Shown here: positions 35,649 to 44,684 of the stretch, in pieces
Layout of the letters: the number at the start of each line of letters is the position of its first letter
Position numbering within the stretch: position 1 is the stretch's first letter
DNA from: CAZOZZ01 sp965262425
GTDB lineage: Bacteria; Acidobacteriota; Terriglobia; 20CM-2-55-15
Direction of reading: 5' to 3'
DNA length: 64,000 nucleotides
Assembly: GCA_965262425.1 (NCBI GenBank)
Contig: OZ253536.1
Location: forward strand, 1,736,001-1,800,000
Notes under the pieces: generated by a model
Told to the model about the DNA's origin: nothing
What the model saw: the letters and a program-made list of their open reading frames with translations, nothing else
The model's database searches: none
Program-made: the position numbers and the translations under genes

Positions 35649-36518
35649 ATGATGGTTCGTACATCAAACGCACTGGCACTGCTCAAGGTGCTGATCACCG
35701 CAGCCTGGGCCGACTCCAAACTCTCACAGTCCGAACTCAACTACATCAAGGAACTGGCGCGGCATTTCGGCCTCAACGATGATGACTGGTTCGAGTTGCA
35801 GCCCTATATCGAGGATCCGGTCTCCAACGACGAGCGGGAAGCCGTTCTTCGGGACCTGCTGGCGCGTGTCTCAACCGCATCGGAGCGAAACGCCATCATC
35901 GGGCATCTGGAGCAGATCATCCGTGCGGACGACACGATTTCCGATGACGAAAAGGAACTTTTGAGGAGATACGAGGAGATCTTGCTGGAGCCGTCTTCTC
36001 TGGACCTGATGATGGGAAGCATCAAGGCACTGTTCGGAAAGCCGAGACGCGAGTCGACAATCGACGTCGACGAGTTCCTGCGCAACAAGATTCTCTTCAA
36101 GCTTCGGCGGCGAATCGGCAGCGATCAAATCACTCCGGACATGCACAGAATGGCATTGCTGGGCGGTTTGATGGGGATCGTTGCACATGCGGACCACGAC
36201 ATCGACGGGCGCGAACTCGAGGAGATCCGGCATCAGCTATCACGCATGGGCGACTTCGACGACGATGCGATGGATCTTCTCATGACGATCATCGAAGAAG
36301 AATCCGTGCGTGGGTTGGACCGGTATCATTTGACCACCGAGTACATGGGAGACGCCGGTCACGAAGCCCGAACCGAATTGCTGAACTTGCTTTTTGGGGT
36401 CGCCGCCGCGGACGGCGGGCTGAAACATCCCGAATTGGAGGAATTGCGATCCATCTCCTCCTCGCTCGGTCTCAGCCACAAGCAGTACATCTCGGCAAAA
36501 ATAAGGAAAAAGCCATAG
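35649..36518 (+). CDS. Tandem TerB-like domain protein
   Basis: A 289-residue cytoplasmic protein with two TerB-like helical domains. The first (residues 7-110) reads ALLKVLITAAWADSKLSQSE and later IIRADDTISDDEKELLRRY; the second (about 160-285) reads LLGGLMGIVAHADHDIDGRE and LLFGVAAADGGLKHPELEE. Each domain shows the conserved D-x-x-hydrophobic acidic sites thought to bind metal ions in TerB. Members are often stress or envelope linked, but no function is established for this one. The TAG stop forms the border with a family D element. It is divergent from the broken permease 2. Confidence 0.8.
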   Translation: MMVRTSNALALLKVLITAAWADSKLSQSELNYIKELARHFGLNDDDWFELQPYIEDPVSNDEREAVLRDLLARVSTASERNAIIGHLEQIIRADDTISDDEKELLRRYEEILLEPSSLDLMMGSIKALFGKPRRESTIDVDEFLRNKILFKLRRRIGSDQITPDMHRMALLGGLMGIVAHADHDIDGRELEEIRHQLSRMGDFDDDAMDLLMTIIEEESVRGLDRYHLTTEYMGDAGHEARTELLNLLFGVAAADGGLKHPELEELRSISSSLGLSHKQYISAKIRKKP

Positions 36519-36798
36519 CAGCCCGTGGTGGAAGTCCGTAGGGTCGCGCGCAGGGGTATTCGGGTCACAGGCGCGAAATGAGGAGCGGAACGATGCATAG
36601 TCCTCGTGACCGACGAATGACAAAGCCTGTGGCCCGAAGACCCCTGCGTCCTACGGGTTACGACGGCATGGGGCCAGCTGCGGCGTTGCCACTCTCTCCG
36701 GACATTGCCCGATGGGGAGCATCGACGTCGTCCACGCGCCTTGCATCTAGCCCCATGGCGCTCGTAACGCGACCCTACAGACTTCCACCACGGGCTGC
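36519..36798. repeat. Family D MITE-like element, copy 3
   Basis: A 280-bp copy whose ends read AGCAGCCCGTGGTGGAAGTC. Unlike copy 1 the flanks are not both TA: T precedes the left end and C precedes the right end read inward. It fills the space between the convergent TerB and aminotransferase genes. Confidence 0.8.
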
Positions 36799-36806
36799 TG
36801 GCCTGA

Positions 36807-38156
36807 TCAGTCACCCGCGACCGCGATGGGAATCGATTCTCCGACAATGTTGACGATGCGGTCGATATCGTCGTTCTCCGTGACGAACGGCGGCGCTATG
36901 ACGTAAATGTCGTTACGAAAACGGCTGAAAAGGCCTCGACGGACGCATTCGGCATGCAACTTTGCTCCGACCTTGCGTTTGGGATCGAACGACCGTCGGG
37001 TGGCCTTATCCTCGACCAGTTCGACACCGGTCATCAACCCCAGCCCTCGAACGTCTCCGACATGATCCAACCGAGCGAGTTCCCGCAGCCCGTCGAGCAA
37101 ACGCTTCCCCTTTTCCGCTGAGGCCTCGACGAGCCCTTCGCGCTCGAGAATCGCGATGTTTTCCAGCGCAACCGCCGAGCAGGTCGGATGTCCCGAATAG
37201 GTGTAAGCATGCATCCATCGGTTCGCCGGGGAAACCTCCGTGAGACCGGAAAAGACGCGGTCCGACAATCCGATCCCGCCCAGCGGCACGTAGGCCGAAG
37301 TGATTCCCTTGGCCATGGAAACGATGTCGGGCTCCACGCCCCAGTGTTCGAGAGCAAACCACTTGCCCGTCCTGCCGAAGCCTGTGATGACCTCGTCGGC
37401 GATCAGGAGGACATCGTACGTGTCGCAAATCTCCCGAATCCGTGGAAAGTAGGAGTCTTGAGGAACGATCGCGCCGCCCACGCCCTGCACCGGTTCCGCT
37501 ATGAAGGCGGCGACGGTTTCCGGCCCTTCCCGCAAGATCGCTTCTTCGAGGCCGTTCGCGGCCGCGACTCCGGGATCCGACGCGGACCCTGTCGTTTCGA
37601 ACCGATACGGATAAGGGGCTGGAATCCGCAGGAAGCCCGGCATCGGCGGTCCGAACCCGGGGTGGTACATCTCCAGACCGGTCGCGTTCATCGCTCCCAG
37701 CGTGACGCCGTGGTACCCCAGATTGAGGCTGATGATCTTCAGCTTGTCCGGTTTGCCTTTAGCGTTCCAAAAGAAGCGTGACGTCTTGAACGCACTGTCG
37801 TTCGACTCGGCGCCGCCCGAGGTGAAGAAAAAGTGGTTGATGGAAGGGTAGCACCGCTCTGCCAGCTTCTCGGCCAGTTTGATGGCAGGGATATTCGTGG
37901 TTCCGGTATAAGCCGATGCATAGGCGAGCTTTGTCATTTGCCTGGCCGCGGCCTCGCCCAGTTCCGCTCTGCCATGGCCGACGTTGACATTCCACAGCCC
38001 GGAGAGGCCGTCGATAAATTCCCGACCGTCGGCGCCCCGGATCATCGCTCCGTGCCCTTCGACCCAGATCATCGGATCGGTGTGATCGCTGGGGTGAAAC
38101 AAGGGATGCACCAGGTGCCGCTGGTCGATTTGGATCAAACGTTCAATGTCAAACAT
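36807..38156 (-). CDS. Class III pyridoxal-phosphate aminotransferase (omega type)
   Basis: About 449 residues from the ATG at 38156 (MFDIERLIQID). Fold-type I features: FFFTSGGAESNDSAFK (phosphate-binding region), GYHGVTLGAM, LLIADEVITGFGRTGKW (Asp contacting the pyridine nitrogen) and SMAKGITSAYVPLGG with the Lys that forms the Schiff base. The subgroup contains beta-alanine/pyruvate, putrescine and taurine aminotransferases; the amino donor cannot be fixed. Cytoplasmic. A family F repeat begins 13 bases upstream of the start, so the native promoter may be displaced or supplied by the repeat. Confidence 0.9.
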   Translation of the reverse strand: MFDIERLIQIDQRHLVHPLFHPSDHTDPMIWVEGHGAMIRGADGREFIDGLSGLWNVNVGHGRAELGEAAARQMTKLAYASAYTGTTNIPAIKLAEKLAERCYPSINHFFFTSGGAESNDSAFKTSRFFWNAKGKPDKLKIISLNLGYHGVTLGAMNATGLEMYHPGFGPPMPGFLRIPAPYPYRFETTGSASDPGVAAANGLEEAILREGPETVAAFIAEPVQGVGGAIVPQDSYFPRIREICDTYDVLLIADEVITGFGRTGKWFALEHWGVEPDIVSMAKGITSAYVPLGGIGLSDRVFSGLTEVSPANRWMHAYTYSGHPTCSAVALENIAILEREGLVEASAEKGKRLLDGLRELARLDHVGDVRGLGLMTGVELVEDKATRRSFDPKRKVGAKLHAECVRRGLFSRFRNDIYVIAPPFVTENDDIDRIVNIVGESIPIAVAGD

Positions 38157-38168
38157 ATCCGCCTTCCT

Positions 38169-38439
38169 AGTGTCCTGAGTCCGAAATACGGTCACTATCT
38201 CCGATCGATGTTGCCGAACACAGGATAGACTTTAAATCGATTCATAACCTCATGTGTGCCTCGGTCGTTTTAGCAATCACAACCGGCAACATCCATCGGC
38301 CCTACGGGTTCGGGCGGAACGGCACCGTCTTTGGAGTCGCTCTTCCTCGCAATGAAGAGCATTGGCTCGTCGTCGCTCCTCCAAATCCAGCACCGTTGCG
38401 CTCCGAAATATAGCAACCGTATTTCGGACCGAGGACACT
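38169..38439. repeat. Family F composite MITE
   Basis: A 271-bp element with ends AGTGTCCTGAGTCCGAAATA and the inverse of AGTGTCCTCGGTCCGAAATA, unlike those of any other family here. Its inner part from about 38282 to 38410 matches the inverse of the family B core. No target duplication is obvious. Confidence 0.75.
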
Positions 38440-38464
38440 GGTTGATGAAACGTATAATACCGCA

Positions 38465-39370
38465 ATGCGTTTCGGCGTCACACTGCCGCACTTCAGACAC
38501 CTGGCCTCCCCTGAGGCAATCCGCCGCATCGCCGGTCATGCCGAAGAGCTGGGACTGGATTCATTGTGGGTGACCGATCACGTGATCCTACCCGATTCGG
38601 CGATCCCGAAGTTCGGTAAGACCTTCTACGAACCCCTCACGGTGCTGGCTTATGTTGCCGGCTTTACCTCGAAAGTGGCGATAGGGACCAGCGCAATCAT
38701 CCTCCCCTACCGAAACCCGGTTGTAACCGCCAAGCAACTGTCGACGCTGGACGTCCTGTCAGGTGGCCGTCTCATCTTCGGCGCCGCGGCCGGTTGGGCA
38801 GAGGAGGAATTCAAGGCATTGGAGGTGGGCTTCGCCGACCGCGGGCCGCTTTCGGACGAACACCTCAAGACGATCAAGGCACTCTGGACCCGGGACCATC
38901 CCGAGATCGAGGAGCACGACAGCAGGTTTTCCCGTGTCCACTTTCACCCCAAACCGATTCAGACCCCTCACCCTCCGATCTGGATCGGCGGCAACAGCAG
39001 GCGGGGGATCCGGCGGGCTGCGGAGCTTGGGGATGTCTGGCACCCGACCAGGCCAAGCGTTCGGGACATTCGGGTCGGCAGGCAACATCTGTCAGAGGCG
39101 GTCTTCCGTGCAGGCCGCAAGCCTGAAGATGTCGGCATCGCGGTCCGGGAGCCCTTCAAGCTCGACGAAACGTTGCCGGCCGATCCACGAAAACCGCTAC
39201 TCGGCCCTCGAGGTCATATCCTGGATTCACTGGGAGCGTTTCGCGAACTCGGCGTCTCTCATTTCGTTGTCGATCTGTTCTACAGCACCTCCGTCTTGAA
39301 CGAGACGACCGTGGACTCGGTCATGCTCGCCATGGAGACACTGGCGAACGACATCCGTCCGAGCATTTGA
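38465..39370 (+). CDS. LLM-class flavin/F420-dependent oxidoreductase
   Basis: A 301-residue TIM-barrel protein: MRFGVTLPHF start, GLDSLWVTDHVILP, LSGGRLIFGAAAGWAEEEF and HPPIWIGGNSRRGIRRAAELG, all typical of luciferase-like monooxygenases of the TIGR03619-like group. Cofactor may be F420 or FMN; the substrate is unknown. The SixA gene follows 20 bases downstream on the same strand and may share its mRNA. A family F element precedes it. Confidence 0.85.
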   Translation: MRFGVTLPHFRHLASPEAIRRIAGHAEELGLDSLWVTDHVILPDSAIPKFGKTFYEPLTVLAYVAGFTSKVAIGTSAIILPYRNPVVTAKQLSTLDVLSGGRLIFGAAAGWAEEEFKALEVGFADRGPLSDEHLKTIKALWTRDHPEIEEHDSRFSRVHFHPKPIQTPHPPIWIGGNSRRGIRRAAELGDVWHPTRPSVRDIRVGRQHLSEAVFRAGRKPEDVGIAVREPFKLDETLPADPRKPLLGPRGHILDSLGAFRELGVSHFVVDLFYSTSVLNETTVDSVMLAMETLANDIRPSI

Positions 39371-39390
39371 CGGACCCGAGGTAAACCTTT

Positions 39391-39852
39391 ATGCGCGCAT
39401 ATCTGGCACGCCACGGCAAAGCAAAGTCGGCGATGGACGATCCATCCCGCGGTCTGAGTCTGGTAGGGGCAGGCGAACTGGAGAAAGTCGCCCGACTTCT
39501 ATCCGCTGATCCGCCCCCGGTGTCCGCCATCCTGCACAGCGGGAAGACACGCGCCCGTGAAACCGCCGAAATTCTCGCCAGGAGCTTTCGAACCGAAGCC
39601 ATACTTCGACCGGTCGCCGACCTCAAGCCCGAAGCCGATCCTGAGGAGATGGTGCAATTCTTGAACGCGGCCTCGGATAACATTCTGGCCGTCGGACATC
39701 TGCCGAGTATCGAGCTGATCGTATCGTTGCTTCTGACCCGCAATCGGGACCACCATCCGATCCAGTTCAACCCTGGGACTCTGGTGTGCCTGGAAAGAGA
39801 CGGGGACGACGGGTGGACACTGGTGTGGGCAATAGTTCCGGATTTGCTCTAG
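39391..39852 (+). CDS. sixA: SixA-like phosphohistidine phosphatase
   Basis: A 153-residue histidine-phosphatase-fold protein: the N-terminal RHGKA carries the catalytic His (RHG motif), SGKTRARETAEIL the next conserved Arg, and LAVGHLPSIELIVSLLL the second His. SixA removes phosphate from phosphohistidine in phosphorelay or PTS proteins. The length fits SixA (about 160). The TAG stop is at the start of the family G element (39853). Confidence 0.85.
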   Translation: MRAYLARHGKAKSAMDDPSRGLSLVGAGELEKVARLLSADPPPVSAILHSGKTRARETAEILARSFRTEAILRPVADLKPEADPEEMVQFLNAASDNILAVGHLPSIELIVSLLLTRNRDHHPIQFNPGTLVCLERDGDDGWTLVWAIVPDLL

Positions 39853-40027
39853 AAGGGATTCAACGCAAAGACGCAAAAACGCAAAGGTGTTTTTCTTGCG
39901 GGGCCACCCGTTACGACCGTCCAGCTCCACGGAGGTTCGACTCTCTTCAGGCCAGGCACACACAGGTCAGACACATATCCTTTTGCGTACTTTGCGTCCC
40001 CTTGCGTCTTTGCGTTGAAAACGCTTT
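39853..40027. repeat. Family G element, copy 1
   Basis: A 175-bp gap filled with inverted ACGCAAAG arrays: the left end has CAACGCAAAGACGCAAAAAC and the right end the inverse of CAACGCAAAGACGCAAGGGG. Both borders are TAG stop codons of the converging genes (CTAGAA at each end). Non-coding. Confidence 0.8.
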
Positions 40028-40669
40028 CTAGACCAGGACCCGTTGATCGTGAAGTGAAAACAAACCGGCCACTGGCTTAAACGTTCTCTGTGCGAAGCGC
40101 TTGAAAGCCGCCGGCTTCATCTGGACCATATCCGCCTGATCGATTCGGCATCCGATGACGAGCTGGCCATCCCGTCGTCGCGTTATTTCATGTCCCAGGG
40201 CCTTGATCTGGGCCGGTGTCCAGCTCTTCAACAAGGCCTCGGGATCTTCGTTGTGTTCGTCCTTGAACCACCCGAGCTTCTTGTTCGAACCGACGGCCTC
40301 GACGATAGCCTTGATGTCCCGTCTCCACTTGAGTGCCCATTCCGTCTTGTCGTAGTACTCCGGACCGACCTCGAACAACAGCCGCACGCAATGCCGCGAC
40401 ACGGCGATTTTGAAGTGGACGTCTTGCTTGTAGCCCCGTTTTCCGGCTCCGATCGCCGCCCATGTGTCGCTGGGAGGATTCACGGTGCGACGCTGGTGCT
40501 TGGCGACATGAACGAACAGTTCCTGGTCCACCAGCCCCGACAATGCCGGCAGGAGTTCCCGACCGATCTCTCCGAGCTTCGGCCGGACCCTGCCGGCGAT
40601 AGCCTCCATCCGGTCATGAAACCCAGGAATATCGAACACCTTGAAATCTTTTGCCGTAAACAGTTCCAT
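40028..40669 (-). CDS. DUF1054 / UPF0637 family protein
   Basis: A 213-residue protein with the family's pattern: FTAKDFKVFDIPGFHDRMEAI, RVRPKLGEIG, HVAKHQRRTVNPPSDTW, and KRGYKQDVHFKI. The family is known mainly from Bacillales and has no assigned reaction; its presence here may reflect transfer (inference). Cytoplasmic. Divergent from the M61 peptidase gene. The stop is at a repeat border. Confidence 0.85.
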   Translation of the reverse strand: MELFTAKDFKVFDIPGFHDRMEAIAGRVRPKLGEIGRELLPALSGLVDQELFVHVAKHQRRTVNPPSDTWAAIGAGKRGYKQDVHFKIAVSRHCVRLLFEVGPEYYDKTEWALKWRRDIKAIVEAVGSNKKLGWFKDEHNEDPEALLKSWTPAQIKALGHEITRRRDGQLVIGCRIDQADMVQMKPAAFKRFAQRTFKPVAGLFSLHDQRVLV

Positions 40670-40782
40670 TTTTGTCTCCTCCGGGCTGCGACCTCCGACA
40701 GGTCATTCTAAAACAGATGTCGGAAAAAACGACGGACCGTATAATATGTTTCGAACTTCTTGAGGATTGATAGAAGGGGAAC

Positions 40783-42630
40783 GTGCTTGTGATTCGAAGA
40801 ACCGACTTTAGAAAGAGAAGCTCCTGTGGAACATCCGCGAGGCTGATTCTCTTGCTTATCGCTCTGATCGGCGGAGCCTCACTTTCGGCCTCGGCCCAGG
40901 TCATCTACGCAGAAAACCGGATTCCTGCCGACGGAGTCCAGATTGAGTACCGCCTGACCATCCGCGACCCGAACACTCACATTTACCTGGTCGAGATGGA
41001 CATTCGGGGAATCGCCGGAGAGGAATTCAGCGTGTCGATGCCCGCGTGGTCCCCGGGCGCATACCGGATTCGTGATTTTGCACGCAACGTTCAAAACTTC
41101 GAGGCACGAACACGGTCTGGGCGTCGCCGTCTCGCATGGACGAAAACGGACAAACTCACCTGGCGGGTTGCGAAAGGTGCCGAAGACGACGTCATCGTCA
41201 CCTATCAAGTCTACTCCAACGGTCTGACGTACGAGATGGCGGATATATCCGGCCCCTCGACCTACATGTACGTCGTCGGAAACAAGCACGTCCCCGTGGC
41301 CCTTCGATACGAAAAGCCCCGCGACTGGGATGTCTATTCCGGTCTGGCTCGCCGTCGGGGAGCCTACCGCGCGGCCGACTACGATGTCTTCATCGATGCC
41401 CCCGCCTTCGTGGGCGAGTTCAAGGTTCTCGAGTTCACTTCCGATGAGATTCCCTACCGGATGGTCTTCAGCGATCCGGACGTGGAATTCATTGAAGAGC
41501 AGGTTATCGGCGACATCCAGAGCATCGTCGACGCCGCCGTCGCGATATTCGGCCGGGCGCCCTACCCGGACTACACGTTCCTGTTCAAGGTCCAGCCCGG
41601 GGCGGGAAGCGGTGGACTCGAACACCTCAACTCCACGCGAATAACCGTCGGAATAAATGACTTTTCCAGCGGGACACGATACGAACGCTTTCTGTTCGTC
41701 GTCGCCCACGAATTTTTCCATCTGTGGAACGTCAAGCGAATTCGCCCGGAGGGTCTCGGTCCGTTTGATTACACCCGGGAAGTCAGCACCCGTTCGCTGT
41801 GGATATCCGAGGGTCTCACCAGTTATTACGGCCGCCTCCTGCTCGCCCGCGCAGGGATATATACACCCCGAAGCTACCTCGACAGCCTGGGCCTGGAGAT
41901 TGACAAGCATCAGGAGCTGCCGGGACGTCTCCTGATGAGCGCTGCGGAATCAAGTTGGGAGACATGGGCGCGAAGCGACAACAGTGACAACAACACGATT
42001 TCCTACTATACGAAGGGGGAGATCGCCGGAATGCTCCTCGACATCGAGATCCGGGCCCGCACCAACAGCGAAAAGAGCCTCGACGATGTGATGCGATACC
42101 TGATGGTCAACTATGGGGCCAAGGGCGTGGGTTTCCCCGAAGCCGCTTTTCTCGAAGCGCTGAACAGCGTCGCCGGGTCCGACTTTGGTGAAATTTACAC
42201 GCATCTGGTTCAAAGTCGAGCCGAGCTGAATTACGACCGGTACATCGGGCAGGCAGGCCTTCGGGTCCATGCCGAACGTCAGCCTTCCGCGTTGTTCATG
42301 GGCGTGCAGGTGGAGGAAGCCGACGGCAACACGGCGCAGGTCGTCCGGGTCATACAGGACAGCCCGGCAGAACGGGCGGGCGTTGACGACGAAGACCTCC
42401 TGGTTGCGTTCGACGATCAACGGATCACGTTCACGAACTTCGAGGGACGCTTCAGGCGACGGAAGCTTGGGGAAAAGCTGGACCTTACTGTTCTCAGAGG
42501 AGACAAGCTACTTCACCTGGAGCTCGAACCCGGAGAGATTCAAGCGACACGCTGGGTCATCAACGAAGCCAATACGGTGACACCCGAGCAACTCGAACTC
42601 CGAATTCGTTGGATCGGCGAAATCAATTAG
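40783..42630 (+). CDS. M61 family glycyl aminopeptidase with PDZ domain, secreted
   Basis: A 615-residue protein. An N-terminal signal peptide (LILLLIALIGGASLSASAQ) exports it. The first 180 residues are the beta-rich N-terminal domain; the zinc site HEFFHLWN is at about residue 307, followed by LWISEGLTSYYGRL with the third ligand Glu. The last 130 residues form a PDZ domain (MGVQVEEADGNTAQ, then RAGVDDEDLLVAFDD). Such enzymes remove N-terminal Gly/Ala residues in the periplasm. The selenoprotein gene follows after 24 bases. Confidence 0.92.
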   Translation: MLVIRRTDFRKRSSCGTSARLILLLIALIGGASLSASAQVIYAENRIPADGVQIEYRLTIRDPNTHIYLVEMDIRGIAGEEFSVSMPAWSPGAYRIRDFARNVQNFEARTRSGRRRLAWTKTDKLTWRVAKGAEDDVIVTYQVYSNGLTYEMADISGPSTYMYVVGNKHVPVALRYEKPRDWDVYSGLARRRGAYRAADYDVFIDAPAFVGEFKVLEFTSDEIPYRMVFSDPDVEFIEEQVIGDIQSIVDAAVAIFGRAPYPDYTFLFKVQPGAGSGGLEHLNSTRITVGINDFSSGTRYERFLFVVAHEFFHLWNVKRIRPEGLGPFDYTREVSTRSLWISEGLTSYYGRLLLARAGIYTPRSYLDSLGLEIDKHQELPGRLLMSAAESSWETWARSDNSDNNTISYYTKGEIAGMLLDIEIRARTNSEKSLDDVMRYLMVNYGAKGVGFPEAAFLEALNSVAGSDFGEIYTHLVQSRAELNYDRYIGQAGLRVHAERQPSALFMGVQVEEADGNTAQVVRVIQDSPAERAGVDDEDLLVAFDDQRITFTNFEGRFRRRKLGEKLDLTVLRGDKLLHLELEPGEIQATRWVINEANTVTPEQLELRIRWIGEIN

Positions 42631-42654
42631 CCGATCGAATCGAAAGGAAGGATC

Positions 42655-42882
42655 ATGGAAATCGAACTCATCTACTGCCAGGCTTGAAATTACGAACCTC
42701 AAGCGGTCAGTTTGACCGACAAGTTGATCACGGAATACAAAAGCAAAATCAAGAAGCTCGTTCTCATCCCGTCTGACGGCGGACGGTTCGAGGTGAGTGT
42801 CAATGGCGGGCTGATCTATTCGAAACTCGAATCCGGACGCTTCCCCGAGTACGACGAAATCCGCGACCAGTTACCCTCCTGA
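42655..42882 (+). CDS. SelW-like Rdx-family selenoprotein (CxxU, in-frame UGA)
   Basis: 75 residues if the UGA at 42685-42687 is read as selenocysteine (residue 11). The N-terminus is MEIELIYCQAU: a beta strand followed by the thioredoxin-like CxxU motif of the Rdx family (SelW, SelT, SelH). After UGA the frame remains open and keeps the full family pattern: LVLIPSDGGRFEVSVNGGLI, then SKLESGRFPEYDEI, ending QLPS with TGA. Reading UGA as stop would give a meaningless 10-residue peptide. AAAGGAAGG precedes the ATG. A stem-loop lies 22 bases after UGA. Rdx proteins are small redox proteins of uncertain partner. Genes for selenocysteine insertion (selA, selB, selC, selD) are not in this window and must exist elsewhere. 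Confidence 0.88.
42704..42718 (+). promoter_or_regulatory. Candidate bacterial SECIS stem-loop
   Basis: CGGTCA pairs with TGACCG (six perfect pairs) around the loop GTT. The loop begins 22 bases after the in-frame TGA, inside the 16-37-base window known for bacterial SECIS, and it contains the G and U that SelB recognises. Confidence 0.7.
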
Positions 42883-42885
42883 CTA

Positions 42886-43686
42886 TCATGTGTCCTCCCG
42901 GACTCCGAGTCCCAGTGGATCGCAAGGGCCGGATCCCTGTCCCATCCGGAGGGATCTCCGGATCGCTTCGGTCACAAAAGTCTTTCCCGACGACACGGCA
43001 GCCTCTAGAGCAAGCCCCCGGGACAGGTAGGCCGTGATCGCCGCCGAAAGCACGCAGCCGGTCCCGTGAGCGTCCGGCGTCGGGACACGCGCCGCCCGAA
43101 GTTGCACAATCGTCTCGCCGTCAAAAAAGATGTCTACCGCCGGGCCCGAATCCAGATGTCCCCCTTTCACCAGGACGTTCCGTGGCCCCAGGTCGAAGAT
43201 TCGCCGAGCGGCGTCTTCCATGTCGGAAAGACCACCGATCTTCCGTCCGATCAATTCTCCGGCCTCCTCGAGGTTCGGAGTGATCAGAAATGAGAGTGGG
43301 GCCAGATGCTCGCGGAGTGCCTCGATGCCCTCCGAGCCCAGCAACGACGTGCCGGAGCCGGAAAACATGATGGGATCCACGACCAGCGATTGAACACCGT
43401 AGCCGCGCATCTTTTCGGCAACAGTTTCAACGATTCCCCGATTCGCCAACATGCCGGTCTTGACGAATTCCGTCGGAATATCCGTCATCACGGCGTCGAT
43501 CTGGGAAGCGACGACACGGGGGGCGACGTCGTCCACCTCGAGCACCCCAACCGTGTTCTGCGCGGTGATTGCGGTCAGGGCCGACATGCCATAAACCCTC
43601 AACGCCGAGAAAGTCTTCAGGTCGGCCTGAATCCCCGCGCCGCCACCCGAGTCCGAGCCCGCGATCGACAGGACCCGGGGTGTCAC
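42886..43686 (-). CDS. thiD: Hydroxymethylpyrimidine/phosphomethylpyrimidine kinase
   Basis: About 266 residues from a GTG at 43686 that overlaps the TGA of the upstream LLM gene (GTGA), which couples their translation. Motifs: VLSIAGSDSGGGAGIQADLKTF at the N-terminus, GVLEVDDVAP, VVDPIMFSGSG, TPNLEEAGEL and the anion hole TPDAHGTGCVLSAAI. ThiD phosphorylates HMP and HMP-phosphate for thiamine synthesis. It may also be a pyridoxal-type kinase, but the HGTGC form fits ThiD. It ends four bases from the convergent selenoprotein gene. Confidence 0.9.
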   Translation of the reverse strand: MTPRVLSIAGSDSGGGAGIQADLKTFSALRVYGMSALTAITAQNTVGVLEVDDVAPRVVASQIDAVMTDIPTEFVKTGMLANRGIVETVAEKMRGYGVQSLVVDPIMFSGSGTSLLGSEGIEALREHLAPLSFLITPNLEEAGELIGRKIGGLSDMEDAARRIFDLGPRNVLVKGGHLDSGPAVDIFFDGETIVQLRAARVPTPDAHGTGCVLSAAITAYLSRGLALEAAVSSGKTFVTEAIRRSLRMGQGSGPCDPLGLGVREDT

Positions 43687-44654
43687 GCCAGGGCCTCGAG
43701 TGTCTCGACGACCAGATTCCGGCCCGCGGCGTGCGGTACGGCGATCACCGGAAGGGTCGCGCCGGCGCGACGGTACTCCTCGATCCTTTCGCGGCACTCG
43801 TCGGCTGGACCCACTGCTGCCAGTTGATCCACCATTCCGTCGGACACAGCCGCCACAGCCTCTTTTCGCTGCCGTCCCTGCCAGAGGGTGTGGATGCGCG
43901 TCGCTTCTTCCTGGAATCCGAACCGTGCCACGACGTTTCGGTAGAAGGTTCCCATCGCTCCGACATAATAAGCCACTTGCGGACGCACCATATTGCGGAG
44001 AGCGGCTCGATCGCTGCCAACCGCGGCCATGATCGTCGGTGCGACCTCGGCCACCGGTCCAACCTCCTTGAGGGCTTCCTCGAATTTCTGCCGGGGCAGC
44101 CAGATCGGATGCCAGCCGTCACCGATTTCGCCGGCCAGCCGATTGTTCTTCGGACCGATCGATGCGATGAAGATTGGCACGCGGGCCCGGACGGGCTTGA
44201 ATCCCAGACGAAAGTTCTTCAAGGTGAAGATACGTCCCGAATAGTGGACCGGTTCGCCCCGGAGAGCCATTCGGACGATAGCGACGGTCTCACGAGTCCT
44301 CTGCATCGCATGTTCAAACCGCATCCCGTGCCAGTTTTCTATCACGAGGGGGCCGCTCATCCCCAGCCCGAGGATGGCTCGTCCCCCGGAAATCTCATCC
44401 AGGGTCGCGATGGACTGAGCAATCAGGGCGGGAGTTCGGCTGAACACATTCACGATACCCGGGCCAAGGCGGATCCGTTCGGTTTGCACGGCGATGGCTC
44501 CCAGCGTCGTAAAGGCGTCCCACGTCCAGGACTCGGGAACCAGCAGGGTGTCATAACCGAGCTTGTCGGCAATCACGCCGAAGCCGACAATTTCCGCCAA
44601 TGACGCCGGACGATCGTGTGGAAGCTGAAGAGCGATCCGCCTGGGCTCGTTCAT
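43683..44654 (-). CDS. LLM-class flavin/F420-dependent oxidoreductase
   Basis: A 323-residue TIM-barrel protein with LVPESWTWDAFTTLGAIA, ISGGRAILGLGMSGPLV, and PIFIASIGPKNNRLAGEIGDGW. It differs clearly from the LLM protein at 38465-39370 and looks closer to methylenetetrahydromethanopterin-reductase-like F420 proteins. Substrate unknown. It is the first gene of a two-gene unit with thiD. Confidence 0.85.
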   Translation of the reverse strand: MNEPRRIALQLPHDRPASLAEIVGFGVIADKLGYDTLLVPESWTWDAFTTLGAIAVQTERIRLGPGIVNVFSRTPALIAQSIATLDEISGGRAILGLGMSGPLVIENWHGMRFEHAMQRTRETVAIVRMALRGEPVHYSGRIFTLKNFRLGFKPVRARVPIFIASIGPKNNRLAGEIGDGWHPIWLPRQKFEEALKEVGPVAEVAPTIMAAVGSDRAALRNMVRPQVAYYVGAMGTFYRNVVARFGFQEEATRIHTLWQGRQRKEAVAAVSDGMVDQLAAVGPADECRERIEEYRRAGATLPVIAVPHAAGRNLVVETLEALA

Positions 44655-44684
44655 TGCTGAAAATCCGATCTGGTTGGAGTGACT

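Noticed and set aside
35649..36518. Tellurite-resistance operon
   Set aside because: Only TerB-like domains are present; no terA, terC, terD or terZ genes around.
39853..40027. CRISPR array suggested by regularly spaced ACGCAAAG units
   Set aside because: Units are 7-8 bases, arranged as inverted arrays at two ends, without unique spacers or cas genes.
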